64,000 nt of DNA from Mangifera indica (Eukaryota; Streptophyta; Magnoliopsida; Sapindales; Anacardiaceae): assembly GCF_011075055.1 (NCBI RefSeq), contig NC_058154.1:10114475-10178474 (forward strand), given 5' to 3'. Positions 38,570 to 49,733 of the stretch are shown in pieces. The first letter of the stretch is position 1; every line of letters begins with the position of its first letter. The translations under genes were made by a program, and so were the position numbers. Below the pieces are notes generated by a model. The model saw only the letters and a program-made list of their open reading frames with translations, did not search any database and had not been told where the DNA came from.

Positions 38570-41500
38570 ATGGGTCGACCCCCCAGCAATGGAGGCCCCG
38601 CCTTCCGCTTCACTCAGACTGAGGTATTTTCTTCTTCTTCAATTTTTCCCTCCATATATTTTTGTTTGTATTTCAATCCGTTGAATGTGTGGAATTGCTT
38701 TGAAATTTAAATTTAGAGTTTGTAATGTAATCTGGGGTCGCTTATATATTATGTTTTATCCGTTTCTGTTTCTGGGTTTTAATTTAATTCAAAAAATCTT
38801 TTGGGTATATGTGATGCATGAATGTCTATTTGTTTTGTCTTGTGAAAAAGAGAGAAAATGTGAATTTATGATTTATTGTTGAAAGTATTAGCCGTTCTAG
38901 TGAGATTTTGGGTTTTGTTTGAGTGATTTTCTGGATTTCGATTTTGTTTTGTGTGGTTTATATCGAAAATTGTATTTCAAGTAAGTTGTTTGTGTAAAGG
39001 GTTTGTGTTGTTTAAAATAGCTTAGATGATACTTCAATGGATTAGTTCTTACTTGGGGAATCTTGATTTGTGATCAGTGTTTAATGCTGGCCTTTTTGTT
39101 GTTTAATTTTGATTTCTTGGTTTAAGAAGTTTATTGTGCTTTATATCCCTGTTCTAAAGTCATGTAGTAAAAGTTGTAGATGAAAATGAGAATACACCTT
39201 CGTTGTTTTTTTTTTTTTTTTTCCTTTTGAACATAAATCGTAAAATGAAGCTAGAAACACTTATTTGATGATTGTAGTTTTTCCAAAGATAGGTACTGAC
39301 TTGGGAAAGCCTTTGTTAGGAACAAATTTTTAAACAAAGATTTAGCGCCATTGTTGTTTTCTTTTTTGTTGTATAGTGCATGTAAGGTCTAGCAGGGATC
39401 CTATTTGTTAATAAACTGAATCGTTTTGATTGGTTCGGTTTAACTTTTAGTTCCTTTGTCTTCTTAACTTTAGATGATTATTGAGATTCTTGACATTAAT
39501 GGCTTAATTCTTTTTTGTCCATGACTTCATCCTTTGTTGCATGGTTGTTATAAGCAAAAAGTGCTTAAAGGTGATGAGGGATCCTATTGCCTAGGTGAAA
39601 AAAGCAAGGCGAAGCTGCCTACTTTGGACTGAAGGTGATAAAAAAATTTAAAAGGGACAATGAGTGAATAAGAAAATGGAGGAGAGGGTTAAGTGAAAAA
39701 GAAGAAAAATTGGTAAATAAAAAGTTGGTAGGTGGTTGCATTTAATGTGGCAAGTGTAAAATTTTAATAAAGGAAACAATTATAAATTAAATATTATTAT
39801 TTGGTCACCATCTTGCCAACAACCTCAAAACTCGTCGGTGATCTTTTCGAAAACCTTAAATCTCTCCAACCTCTCTAATGACCTTAAAACTGACCGATGA
39901 CCTCTTTGGCAACCTTAGAAATCCTTGTTGACCTCTATGACGACCTTGAAACTCGCCGATAACCCTCAAAATTGATTCAGACATCACCAAAGTCTTTTGT
40001 GCTGATAAAGTGCATTTTATAATGCCTAAAGCTTCTCCAAAGCGTCAAAAAAGCATTAAAGGCGATCACCTTTGGACCACCGGTTGCCTTGACATACTCA
40101 AGGCAATGGCCACATTGCCTTCAGTAAAGCCTCACCTAGGTGCGTCTTTGACAACTACGTTTGTTGCATATGCCTTAATTGTGGATCGATGAATAATGTG
40201 GATTTCCTCCATGCTTTGAGAACCTTCCATGGTTTCTATTTCATTTACGTATAATTACTAATTTATTCATTATTTAAGTCAGAATCTTTAGAAGTTTATT
40301 TAGATATGTCTTTCTTCCCAAACAACAAATTTATTGTGCTCATCAACGGATCACCTGTGGTTGCTAGTATGCAATGCAAATTCATGATAAGGAAAGTTTT
40401 CTTTGTTTAAGTTGCAGAATGTATATGTTCCATATTTCATCTGAGATTTTATTATTTGAACATTTATCAATTTGAGAACTATCTTTTGAGACATAAATAG
40501 AAACTAATTTTGTTTCCTTTAAGGCTTTTAATAAGCCTATTTCTCTCAATAATAAGCTGTATAATTGTCTCTTTATATAGGTCATGGAGATGGAAGGTAT
40601 TTTGCAAGAACACCACAATACAATGCCATCTCGTGAAATTCTTGTAGCTCTTTCAGAGAAGTTCAGGTGTACCTTATTTCTGTCTAGAGTGTAACATATT
40701 GTTGAGTTGTTCTCTCTATTCAATTGGAATTGACATTGTTAAATTTATACTGTAGTGAGTCCCCAGAAAGGAAGGGAAAGATCATAGTGCAAATGAAGCA
40801 GGTGAGATTATTTTATTGCAGTTATGAACAGCAAGGAACAATCTAGAATCAATTATTAATGTGGGCGGTTTATTATAGGTTTGGAATTGGTTCCAAAATA
40901 GGCGGTATGCAGTAAGGGCAAAAACAGGTAAAGCTCCAGGAAAGTTAAATGCAACACCTGTGCCACATGAGGATCCTACTCCATTAAGGAATGTTCCTCA
41001 ACCTGTAGCTGCTCCAATTCCTGCTTTTGTGCCTGCTTCGATGCCTGCTTCTGTGCCAGTTTCTAATGCAGGGAGAGTTGCATCAGAAAATACTTCTATG
41101 GAATTTGAAGCTAAATCTGCAAGGGATGGTGCATGGTAAGTATATCCTGACTGACGCTTGTCGAAAGAAAAGAAAAATAATCTATCCTGCCATTCTGGGT
41201 GGGAATGGTGTTAGTTGTGTTTTGTGTATTCTCTCATCCAATTTGATAGTTATCAAACTTTTGAAGGAACGTGTCTTCTGTAATCTGTCTAATTACTTGC
41301 TTCTGTATTCAGGTACGATGTTGCAGCCTTTCTAGCCCATAGAAAGTTAGAGTCAATTGAACCGGTAAATTTTTGACCTTGTACCTGTTTTTCATAGATT
41401 CCTACTTTCACTATTTTTTTTTTCTTATATGTCCATTTTATCTGTTCACATTCTCTGTTTTGTTGTTGAAATGTTGATTAGATGCTTTTTCTTTTTGTAA

Positions 41501-42779
41501 TTTTATTGTTATGATAATTTTTTTTAAATAAAAATTTGTTATGTGATTGTAGTTTGCATGACTTGAAATTGTCCCAAAATATATCATCTCAATTATTGAT
41601 CTCTTTTTATGTGAGAAAGATTGGTAGACTCTAGATAAGGATGCATATATTTCTTGGTTCTTTTCTGCTGTTATTAAGGTATAGAATGAACCATCAAATA
41701 ATTATCACTAAGATTTCCAAAAATAAAATTGGTATGAACATGAAATCTTGAGTTAGAAAACCTTTTCTGACTTAAGTCATGCCCCATACACTGCTCTGAA
41801 TTTTGTAAAAATTTGGAAAGTGGTGGACTTTTTCTAACTTCTTTCCGTGACATGGTAATAAAAGCAGTTTCAAACTGCAGATATAGCATTCTGCCCATCT
41901 AATTCTTCTGATGTTATGTCAAAATATTACTGGTCATTTCAGGAGGTACAGGTTAGGTTTGCTGGTTTTGGACCAGAGGAGGATGAATGGGTTAACATAA
42001 AAAAGCATGTCAGACAACGTTCTCTCCCATGTGAAGCATCTGAATGTGTTGCTGTTCTCCCTGGAGATCTCATACTCTGTTTTCAGGTTGGAAATTTGCT
42101 TGTGCATCCTCTGAGAGAAGTTACATACATTGGGGTCTGCTTGTTAACTTTTTTAGCAAATGGTCTAATGATTTTCAGGAAGGAAAAGATCAGGCTCTTT
42201 ACTTTGACGCCCATGTACTCGATGCACAACGACGAAGGCATGATGTAAGAGGCTGCCGCTGTAGGTTTTTGGTGCGCTATGATCACGATCAGTCTGAGGT
42301 ATAAGTTCTTTCTCTCTTTTTTGCTCTTTTCCCTTGTATGTTTAGACAGTATATAATATTTTGCCTGTGACATGAAAATATAACAGTTTGGGGTTTTTTT
42401 TTTTTTTGAATTTCATTCCCAGGAGATTGTGCCTCTCAGAAAAGTTTGCCGTCGGCCTGAAACTGATTATAGGTTGCAGCAACTTCACGCTATGAATGAC
42501 TCAGGCTTTGCCGACCAGCAGAAAAGTTGTGTAAATCTTTCCACAGCCAGTGCTCCTAGAGTTGTAAGTTCATCTGCTGAAATTGTACAGAAGCAGGGCG
42601 ACGCAAATATAGCCCCGGTGGCTACCCCAGTATCTGTGGCCATCCAAAGTACAACAATGGAACCCAAAAGCACTGGAGGTAGCAGCAGTATTAATGTCAG
42701 CAACCCTGCTTTTCCATCTAGTGCTGTTAGTGCCGCCATTACAACTGCTGCTCCTGGTGGCCCTGTTGGAAAAATGTAA
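38570..42779 (+). CDS. SHH2: SAWADEE homeodomain protein SHH2
   Basis: Nuclear chromatin-reader family linked to RNA-directed DNA methylation. The paralogue SHH1/DTF1 recruits RNA polymerase IV by reading H3K9 methylation, and SHH2-type proteins copurify with Pol IV in maize (family knowledge). Eight coding exons: 38570-38623, 40581-40666, 40756-40801, 40879-41135, 41313-41364, 41943-42086, 42179-42298, 42423-42779. They total 1116 nt (371 residues), all in phase. The start [20 protein letters not shown] is diagnostic of SHH2. The homeodomain covers about residues 12-75 with helix 3 reading [10 protein letters not shown]. The SAWADEE domain covers about residues 146-280, with '[20 protein letters not shown]' and '[20 protein letters not shown]'. 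A Ser/Thr/Ala-rich tail of about 90 residues follows. Intron 1 is almost 2 kb. Confidence 0.95.
39545..40165. repeat. Possible inverted-repeat element in SHH2 intron 1
   Basis: The words 'GCTTAAAGGTGATGAGGGAT' and 'GCCTAGGTG' near 39560-39600 face 'AAAGCCTCACCTAGGTGCGT' near 40130. Internal words 'ACCTCTATGACGACC' and 'GACCTCTTTGGCAACC' repeat between 39840 and 39960. This suggests an old MITE or captured repeat inside the intron. No target duplication could be assigned. Confidence 0.3.
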
Positions 42780-43467
42780 GATTCCATGTAGGTTTATTCG
42801 ACAGTTCTGTGATTTCTTCTTTTTAGTGATTACACAGGATTTTCATTTTCAGATGAGTAAGATTCTGGTTAGGTTAGCCTTTTGTTCAACTTATACCATT
42901 CATTTCTCTCAACACATGACAACTGGATATTTGTGATTCTGGGGTTTGCCGGTTTTGAAGGACAGTATTTGGCCTTGTAATTTCTGCAATTTGGAATGTA
43001 AGAGTTGCAACCTGGATTGCTGAACTTACATTATGATTCATGAAATGTATTTTTTGTTTTGTATTGCTTTTCTTTTTTTCTCTGATGGCCATCATGAGAT
43101 GTTGTTGCAAGTTTCATATTTCAGATGACCAGAAATCTTATACTGGAGCAGTACCATAATTAAATAGCGAATCCATACTTGTGTGATCCTGTTGAGTGTT
43201 AGGAATGTATAAGCCATGCCGGGTCAATCTCGGCATGGCTTCCTGGGCTATGCCAAAGCCGACTACTTGGCGGGCTTTTGTGCTGGGTTGATTTAACAAA
43301 AACTCAAGGCTTGGGGCACGGTTTAAGGCCTTTGAAGTGTGTTTTTATAAGTTTTTAATTGATCCATTTATAAAATCAATTTTTTATTTTTTAATTATGT
43401 CAAATTAATTTTAAAAAATTTTTGATTTGCTATAATAGCAAGCCGTACCGGATGAGTTGGTCTATTC

Positions 43468-43551
43468 AAACAAAAAAAAAAATTAGTCTTATATCATTAT
43501 ATTGTGTTGAAACAAAAAAAAAAATTAGTCTTATATCATTATATTGTGTTG
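43468..43551. repeat. Two perfect 42-bp tandem copies
   Basis: 43468-43509 and 43510-43551 are identical, each starting AAAC plus an eleven-base A run and ending ATTATATTGTGTTG. The perfect identity, including the A run, implies a recent duplication or an assembly artefact. Confidence 0.9.
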
Positions 43552-43578
43552 AAACGGTTTTATCTCATGGTTTGAGGT

Positions 43579-44043
43579 AGAGGTGTTCAAAATTATTCGA
43601 TAATTGAATCGAATCGATTTTTAAACCGAAATCCTAACCGAAAAATAGGTTATTCAAAAAATTGGTTCGGATATCGATTCAAAAATATATAAGAACCGAA
43701 TTTTCGGTTCGGTTACCGGTTTGCCAAATTTTCAAAACCGGTTAACTGAACCGAACCGGTTTTTAAAAAATCGAATAAAAAATTAATAAAATATTAATAG
43801 AATATTGAATAAATTTTCAAAAAATTAGAAAAAAATAATAAAATATGGTAATTTTTAAAATTCGGTTCAAAAATTGGTTAACCGAAAATTCGGTTCGGTT
43901 AATTGATATTTTCGGTTCGATTCAAAATCGGTTAATTTTTAAATCAGTTCGGTTTCGGTTCATGATTTTTTTCAAACCAAAAATTTGGTTCGGTTCAAAA
44001 AATGGACAAAGTGATTCGGTTAACCGGTTTTGAACACCCCTAA
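43579..44043. mobile_element. 465-bp hAT-like MITE rich in CGGTTCGGTTAACCG words
   Basis: The ends are short imperfect inverted repeats (AGAGGTGTTCAAAA.. / ..TTTTGAACACCCCTAA), and 8-bp copies of TTTGAGGT lie at 43571-43578 and 44044-44051. Inside are many AAAATTCGGTTCGGTT and AACCGAACCGG units on both strands. It has no coding capacity. The 8-bp duplication fits a hAT origin, although the exact ends could shift by one base. Confidence 0.65.
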
Positions 44044-44355
44044 TTTGAGGTATGACTATTTTTTTCCTAACGAACTGAGACGACCCGGTTACAGTCGGTA
44101 TGATATATTTGACACCTCTAGGCATCTTCTTTTCAAGCACTTAATTAGTACTTGTCAAATGTTTTACACGGGTTTACCTTTCCTATTCCAAATTTATCCT
44201 TAATTTGTTGATTTAGGACATTGAATTGATGGTTAAATTTGTCATTTCAACAAAACAATGTTATTTGTCTGTTATTTTAGGACAAAATGAATAATTTTGC
44301 AATCAATCTTAAAAGCAGAAAAAAAATTAGACCGTTAGAATTTGTATCATTGCGC

Positions 44356-44361
44356 CACGTG
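44356..44361. promoter_or_regulatory. G-box CACGTG upstream of the RTN4IP1-like gene
   Basis: The palindrome CACGTG in GCCACGTGGC lies about 130 bases before the presumed start codon. This ten-base core is a classic bHLH/bZIP binding site in plants (family knowledge). Its use here is inferred from position only. Confidence 0.45.
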
Positions 44362-44488
44362 GCAAACCACCTGCTCTGCTCCGCGGGCGGGCAAGAAACT
44401 AGCACGTCTTCATCTCTGAGTAAATATTTCACTCCTCATTCATTGCTTACAAAGTTTCTTCCAAATTTCTACACGAACAAGTACAAGA

Positions 44489-47400
44489 ATGCAAGTCTTG
44501 AAAGCTCACAGGACTGTTTATATAAATAATTCGGTTATGTCGTTTCAGAATGTTCGTTCCATGGTGACGCGCTGCAGGGCGGTGGTGCTGCCGCGGTTCG
44601 GTGGGCCAGACGTCCTGGATCTCCGGCTAGATGTGGAGGTTCCCGATCTCAAGCCTAATGAGGTTCTTGTTAGAACCAGAGCTGTCTCTATCAATCCACT
44701 CGATACGAAAGTGAGTTATTTGAGTTTTTAAGTTCAGCGCCTGTTTGGTTACTGAGGAAATGTTGGTAATGGAATAGAATTTGGTTCTTTTTATGGATGA
44801 ATTTAAATTTTTAAATATTTCTATTTATTTTTGGTCAAGAGAACAATTGAGTTCGATAGAATGAAATAGCTGATTTTGTTTTGGTAGAGTCTCAGTACTG
44901 CTATAAAAATGAAAAGTTTTCGCTGCTATTGATACTGTTGTGTATGGAAGTGTTTTCATATGAAGCAATTTTGAGTTCTTTTAAGTTATTCATTTTTCAA
45001 AAAATGCCTACACTTTTCTGGAAAGTACATATGAATTGATTTTAAATTAGTAACTTAAATGTGTGTTTGGTCTGGATAATAAAATATTGCATATAAATTA
45101 TCATAAATAAATGTTAGCTATAACATTGTTGAATATAAATTATTATTATATTTATAAATAATTATTGAATTTGATTGAAAATAATAAAAAATATTAAAAT
45201 ATTATTTTATTTAAATAATCTTGGTATAATATGAGAAATGATTTAATTATGATAAAAAGTAAGATTACCTTTATAATAAGATTATTATAATCTTTTATAA
45301 TCTTTTATAGGTAAGGTAAATAATAAAAAGTAGATTATCAACTCCCCTAAGTGTATTACCTATATCAAACTATCAAGTGTTTTTTTAATCTCAAATTGCA
45401 CTTCTGCTGACTACTACAAACTTAATGCAAAAGAGGTTATATCTCATTTGAAATAAATTTTTAATGTTGATTAAACTATATCATCTGGTAATTGAATCGC
45501 TGTGATTCTTGACCTCAGTGTATATTCTGCACAAAATGGTGTTTTGGTATTTTTGTGTGAGGCTGCATGTACCAAGGGAAGGGTGTGAAAATTAATTAGT
45601 ACCCATTATCTTGAATTGCCTGAGCAGCTGTTGCTAGATCAACTTTAAAGTTTACTGCCCAGTTGTTGTGAGAGATTTACTCAAATCCCGCCAACAAATT
45701 TGCTTATCTAAATTCGCAAATTCTCTATTTTCTTGTTTTTTATATTCTTCTTTGAATATCAATTTTATCATTTGTATCTTTATTCCCAGTACAAGATAGA
45801 AGCTTGTAAGGCCTTCATTTATGAATGAGAAAGGGAGAGAGAGATGGTCATAGGATTTAGTCCGCCTTAAAAGATCTACCATTAACTTGAACCTGAAGAA
45901 AAAAGTCACTTTCTGGGAAAGCTGCTTTGATTTGAAGCTTGCCGGTATTGGTGTTGCTTTCAGGATAACTATAAACTGCAATTACATATATTAGCTTTAT
46001 TCTTCACAGGTCAATTGCATATATTAGCTTTATTCTTCACAGGTTGTTCAGGCTTATGAGGGTTTTTTCTTTTTCTTTTTTCATTTGAATCATTATTCAA
46101 CCAGTCAATTTTTAAGTGTTCTCTTGTCGACAAAATAACGTAATAGTATGCTATCAACCGAAGGTTTTATGTGCTTTTTATAAATATAACTAAGTGCTTA
46201 TCTTTGTCTGCTTCACTTGTACATGTGCTTGTTCCATGACCTTATGCTGTGTGTTCTGAAACCTGGCCATTTTAACTTGGTGAAGAAGGTGTTTTCTGGC
46301 TTGCAGTGAGTTCAAAATCTATTATGTAATTGCCATTGAGAAAGCATATACTGAGTTCAATTTTTTGGAAGAATATCACAAGAACATTATCAGAAATAGC
46401 TATCACTTTTAGGTTTCAGAATAATTCAGTGGCAAATCTAGGACACCCTTGGAATTAATAAAAAGATAAAGATTATCTATGTTAGACACATATAGTGAAG
46501 TACTGGAATCATAATATATTGAATGTTCTGAGATTTGCGCTTTTAGATGCGGTCAGGCTATGGTCGTTCCCTATTCAAACCTCTTCTACCACTCATTTTG
46601 GGTCGTGATGTTAGTTGTGAAGTAGCAGCAACTGGATCTTTGGTACGGTCTCTAAGTTTAGGACAAGAAGTTTTTGGTGCATTGCATCAACTGCTGTGAG
46701 AGGTACTTATGCCGACTATGCAGTTCTTTCAGAGGATGAACTCACTCTAAAACCTGTATCAATTACTCATGTAGTGAGAATTTCTTTCTCTTTTCTTTTG
46801 TAATATATAACTGAAAACATATTACATGTTGTTGTAATTTTTCATAAATTAGTATTGGCTTTATTCACCCTAAATCCTATTTTTTCTTCTGGTTAGTTGA
46901 GTGATTCACAATTTTACTTATGCCTTCCTGTTAAATTCCTTTTGACTACAAAACATGAGTTTAAATAGTTTCATGCTCCTATAGGAAGCAAGAGCAATTC
47001 CTTTTGCTGCGTTGACTGCTTGGTGTGCTTTAAGAGGCACTGCTAGGATAACAGAGGGGTATGCTGATTTTGCTGAGACACAATTTTTTTTCTCTGATAA
47101 ATTCTATTCCTTTTGTTTTGTTAATATCTAAGTACTATAATGAAGTAGAATAAAAAGTTATAGTTTTCTCTGTGTTGGGAAGTTTAAGTTCTAACTTTTT
47201 TCGGCATGTCAACTGAAATTTGTTTGGCTTGTCAATTATTTTATAAATCCCTTTTTCCTTTCCCTTGTGTTTTTGGTCCTTTTGTGATTAATGGTTCTCT
47301 TCCAATCTATGCCCTTTTTCGTTGTGAAATATCTCAAACCCCTTAGTGGTAATTCATAAACTTTTCAGGGCTGTTTATAATAAAACAAGTTAGCAACTTT

Positions 47401-48939
47401 TCAGGATCTATCTAATTGTTGTATGGTGCACACTTCATACAAGTCTTTATTATCATGGATATATGAATGGATTATTTCATTTCATCTATGTGTTAGATAT
47501 CAAGGCTGTTAGTCTTTTAATATAAAAATACCCCATTTTTAAGGTTTCTATATGCTTAAGGTATATTCTTTATTTTTTTTTTCTTTATTTCATATATTTC
47601 TTGTTATTGAATCCTTTTCTCTTCTCCCCAGGCAAAGGTTGTTAGTTATAGGCAGTGGAGGAGCTGTAGGTTTTTCTGCAATTCAACTTTCAGTAGCTGC
47701 AGGGTGCCTTGTTGCTACTACTGGTGGAAGCAAAAGTATTGATCGAGTGCTGGCAGCTGGTGCTGAGCAAGCAGTTGACTTTAGTGCTGAGGTAATGATG
47801 TTATCTGTTATGGACATTGAGAGAATCACACCTTAAAAGCTACCCATTGAGATTTTAAAACTCAAAACCATATAAATTTCATATTAGAAGCTCATATTTT
47901 TCAATGTAGGATCCAAGTTTTATACTTTACACATGGGATCCTAACATTATCACTTAATGATTTGGTGTATTCTACAATTTTCCAGATGTTTGAAATTTGT
48001 GTGCGCTTGATAGTTTAACCAAAAAGGAATCTTTTAGTTGTACTAGAGTTCTTTGTAGAAAATCCCACTCAAACTTGAGTTTTGTAGAGGGTTATAAATT
48101 TAGTTTCTGTATCTAGATAATTAACTTGATCTGTTTTTACCAGGTGGGGATTCAAATTAGTTTTTCATGAGCGAGCAAATGCATCTGATTTGCACGACAT
48201 TGAATTGGCAATAAAGGGGAAGTTCCATGCTGTATTGGACACCGTTGGTGGACCAAAGACAGAAAGATTAGGCATCAATTTTTTGAAGAGGGGTGGACAT
48301 TATATGGCACTTCACGTATGTGATGAAAGCTTGTTTGTTATTATTATTTTTCATTTTTCCAGCAAAAGGAATTTTCAGATGCTTCATTTTTAGAGGCTTC
48401 CACATAAATGCTTAATGCTTTTATTCTCTGTTTTAGGGTGAGGCAACACCACTGGCAGATGCATATGGACTAGCAGTTGGGCTTCCTGTTGCTACAGGTG
48501 TTTTATTGAAGAAACGGCTTCAATACTGGTATTCTCATGGAATAGGTACTGTAATTGTATAACACGGTTCTTTTACCTGGTAGCTTCCTGGAAAAATAAA
48601 CAATGCATGTTCTTATGCAAAATAACAAATGATGTTGAGTGTTTTCTGCATGTGGTAATCACATCTCATGCAAAGCATGCGAACTACTATACCTTGAGTA
48701 ATTGAATCAATGCTTATTTATTTATATTCAATGGTCCAGAATATTCGTACACATATATGCGGGTTGATGCAGAAGGTCTAGATGAGATTCGTCGGCTGTC
48801 TGAAGCCAGAAAGCTGAAAATACCTGTGGACAAAACATTTCCCATAACACAAGAGAAAGAGTTTCATGAGGCTAAAGACAAGAGGCTCATTCCCGGTAAA
48901 GTGGTGCTGGAATTCGACGGACTAATTTCCTTTCAGTGA
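44489..48939 (+). pseudogene. RTN4IP1-like mitochondrial zinc-type/quinone oxidoreductase, apparently broken
   Basis: Homologue of plant GroES-like alcohol dehydrogenase/quinone oxidoreductases related to animal RTN4IP1, mitochondrial NAD(P)H-binding proteins. Seven exons on the plus strand: 44489-44710, 46547-46773, 46985-47058, 47632-47791, 48196-48315, 48437-48545, 48740-48939, giving about 370 residues if intact. Seen: 'CRAVVLPRFGGPDVLDL', 'VSINPLD', the Rossmann motif GSGGAVGFSAIQ, 'AAGAEQAVDF', 'LDTVGGPKTERLGINFLKRG' and 'LKIPVDKTFPIT'. Two lesions appear. In exon 2, near 46688, one base is missing after GALH, giving a TGA two codons after the next residue, while downstream sequence resumes in another frame. 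Before exon 5 the expected TTTGCAG acceptor reads TTTGCAC. A cryptic ATGAG acceptor 24 bases upstream would keep frame with eight extra residues. The 46688 deletion still breaks the protein, unless it is a sequencing error. Confidence 0.8.
45985..46044. repeat. Short tandem duplication in intron 1 of the RTN4IP1-like gene
   Basis: A 27-base unit starting CATATATTAGC and ending TTCTTCACAGGT occurs at 45985 and again at 46018 (period 33). Both copies end in an acceptor-like TTCACAG, so they could act as decoy acceptor sites. Confidence 0.8.
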
Positions 48940-49730
48940 TAGAACCCTTTAATATCAGTAAGCCTTCACATTTATGCATGGATTCTTTAACTCATTCAGA
49001 AAGCCTTTCCTACATTTTTTGTCAATCAGCTCTACTAACAGCTTGTATAGGAAAGAGAATTTTGCGAGTGGTAAATGATAGAAATCAGGTTAGGAAACTC
49101 TAAATGTTTGAGAGGTAGCCTTGGGTTAATCTCAAGTGGTGATGGGGTAGTTGTGACAGGATAGATCTTTGGTTGAGAACTTATCTACATTATACAAAAT
49201 GCTTTTAGAATAAATCTTTTTGTGTAGTTGAACAATTGGAATGAATCATAAGTTAGATGCAAATAGAAAACAGTTAATTGTTGTTTGTGTGCTTTTACTT
49301 TGTAAGCCTGATGAATTAATTTCAAGAGTAGCATTATGTACACAAACAATGAACATAAATTTGTATACAAATGATAATTCATCATTATATGATTAGATGT
49401 TGTTTTATCTCTAATTCAAAACCACTCAATTACATAATAATATGTCATTATTCATATACAAATTTGTGTTCATTGTCTGTCCATATACTCTTATTGATTT
49501 TAGTCCAATGACTAAGACCAAATGGGCCAAAATAGCCCAGCCCAAAATGGCTATTTGACAAGCCTATTTAAATTCCAAGAGGCTGTAGTATTTCAGAAAC
49601 TTAACTAGTGGTCCAAGCATGGCCCTTCACTCATTTTCATCATATAAGTTATGTCACATGCATTCTGGGAGAAGATGATACTGATTTCCTACCTAACAAA
49701 TATTAGGAATTTGAATGGTTTTGATTTACA
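48940..49730. other. 3' flank of the RTN4IP1-like gene with a short palindromic repeat
   Basis: At about 49335-49490 the arms 'ACAATGAACATAAATTTGTA' and 'ATACAAATTTGTGTTCATTG' face each other around a centre with TATGATTAGATG and CATAATAATATG words. This is a MITE-like hairpin of the same family as 52546-52735. The rest is ordinary 3' flank with no gene. Confidence 0.5.
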
Positions 49731-49733
49731 TTA

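Larger units (their letters stand above)
43200..44119. repeat. Decayed GC-patch repeat enclosing a younger element
   Basis: The left part (43215-43330) carries GCCATGCCGGGTC and GGGCTTTTGTGCTGGGTT words. The right part (about 44080-44119) carries GACCCGGTTACAGTCGGTAT and ends GACACCTCTA, in the opposite orientation to CCGGGTC at 43219. It may be one decayed inverted-repeat element interrupted by the insertion at 43579-44043. The flanks do not show matching target duplications. Confidence 0.3.

Noticed and set aside
39545..40192. 60-residue frame in SHH2 intron 1 as an alternative exon
   Set aside because: It lies in repeat-like sequence between correctly phased SHH2 exons and shows no relation to the SAWADEE family.
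43200..44119. Outer inverted-repeat element with its own target duplication
   Set aside because: The outer flanks (TTGAGTGT and GGCATCTT) do not match, so I kept it only as a low-confidence repeat.
44287..44529. 80-residue frame before the RTN4IP1-like gene
   Set aside because: It is in a different phase from the conserved exon 1 and looks like leader and promoter sequence.
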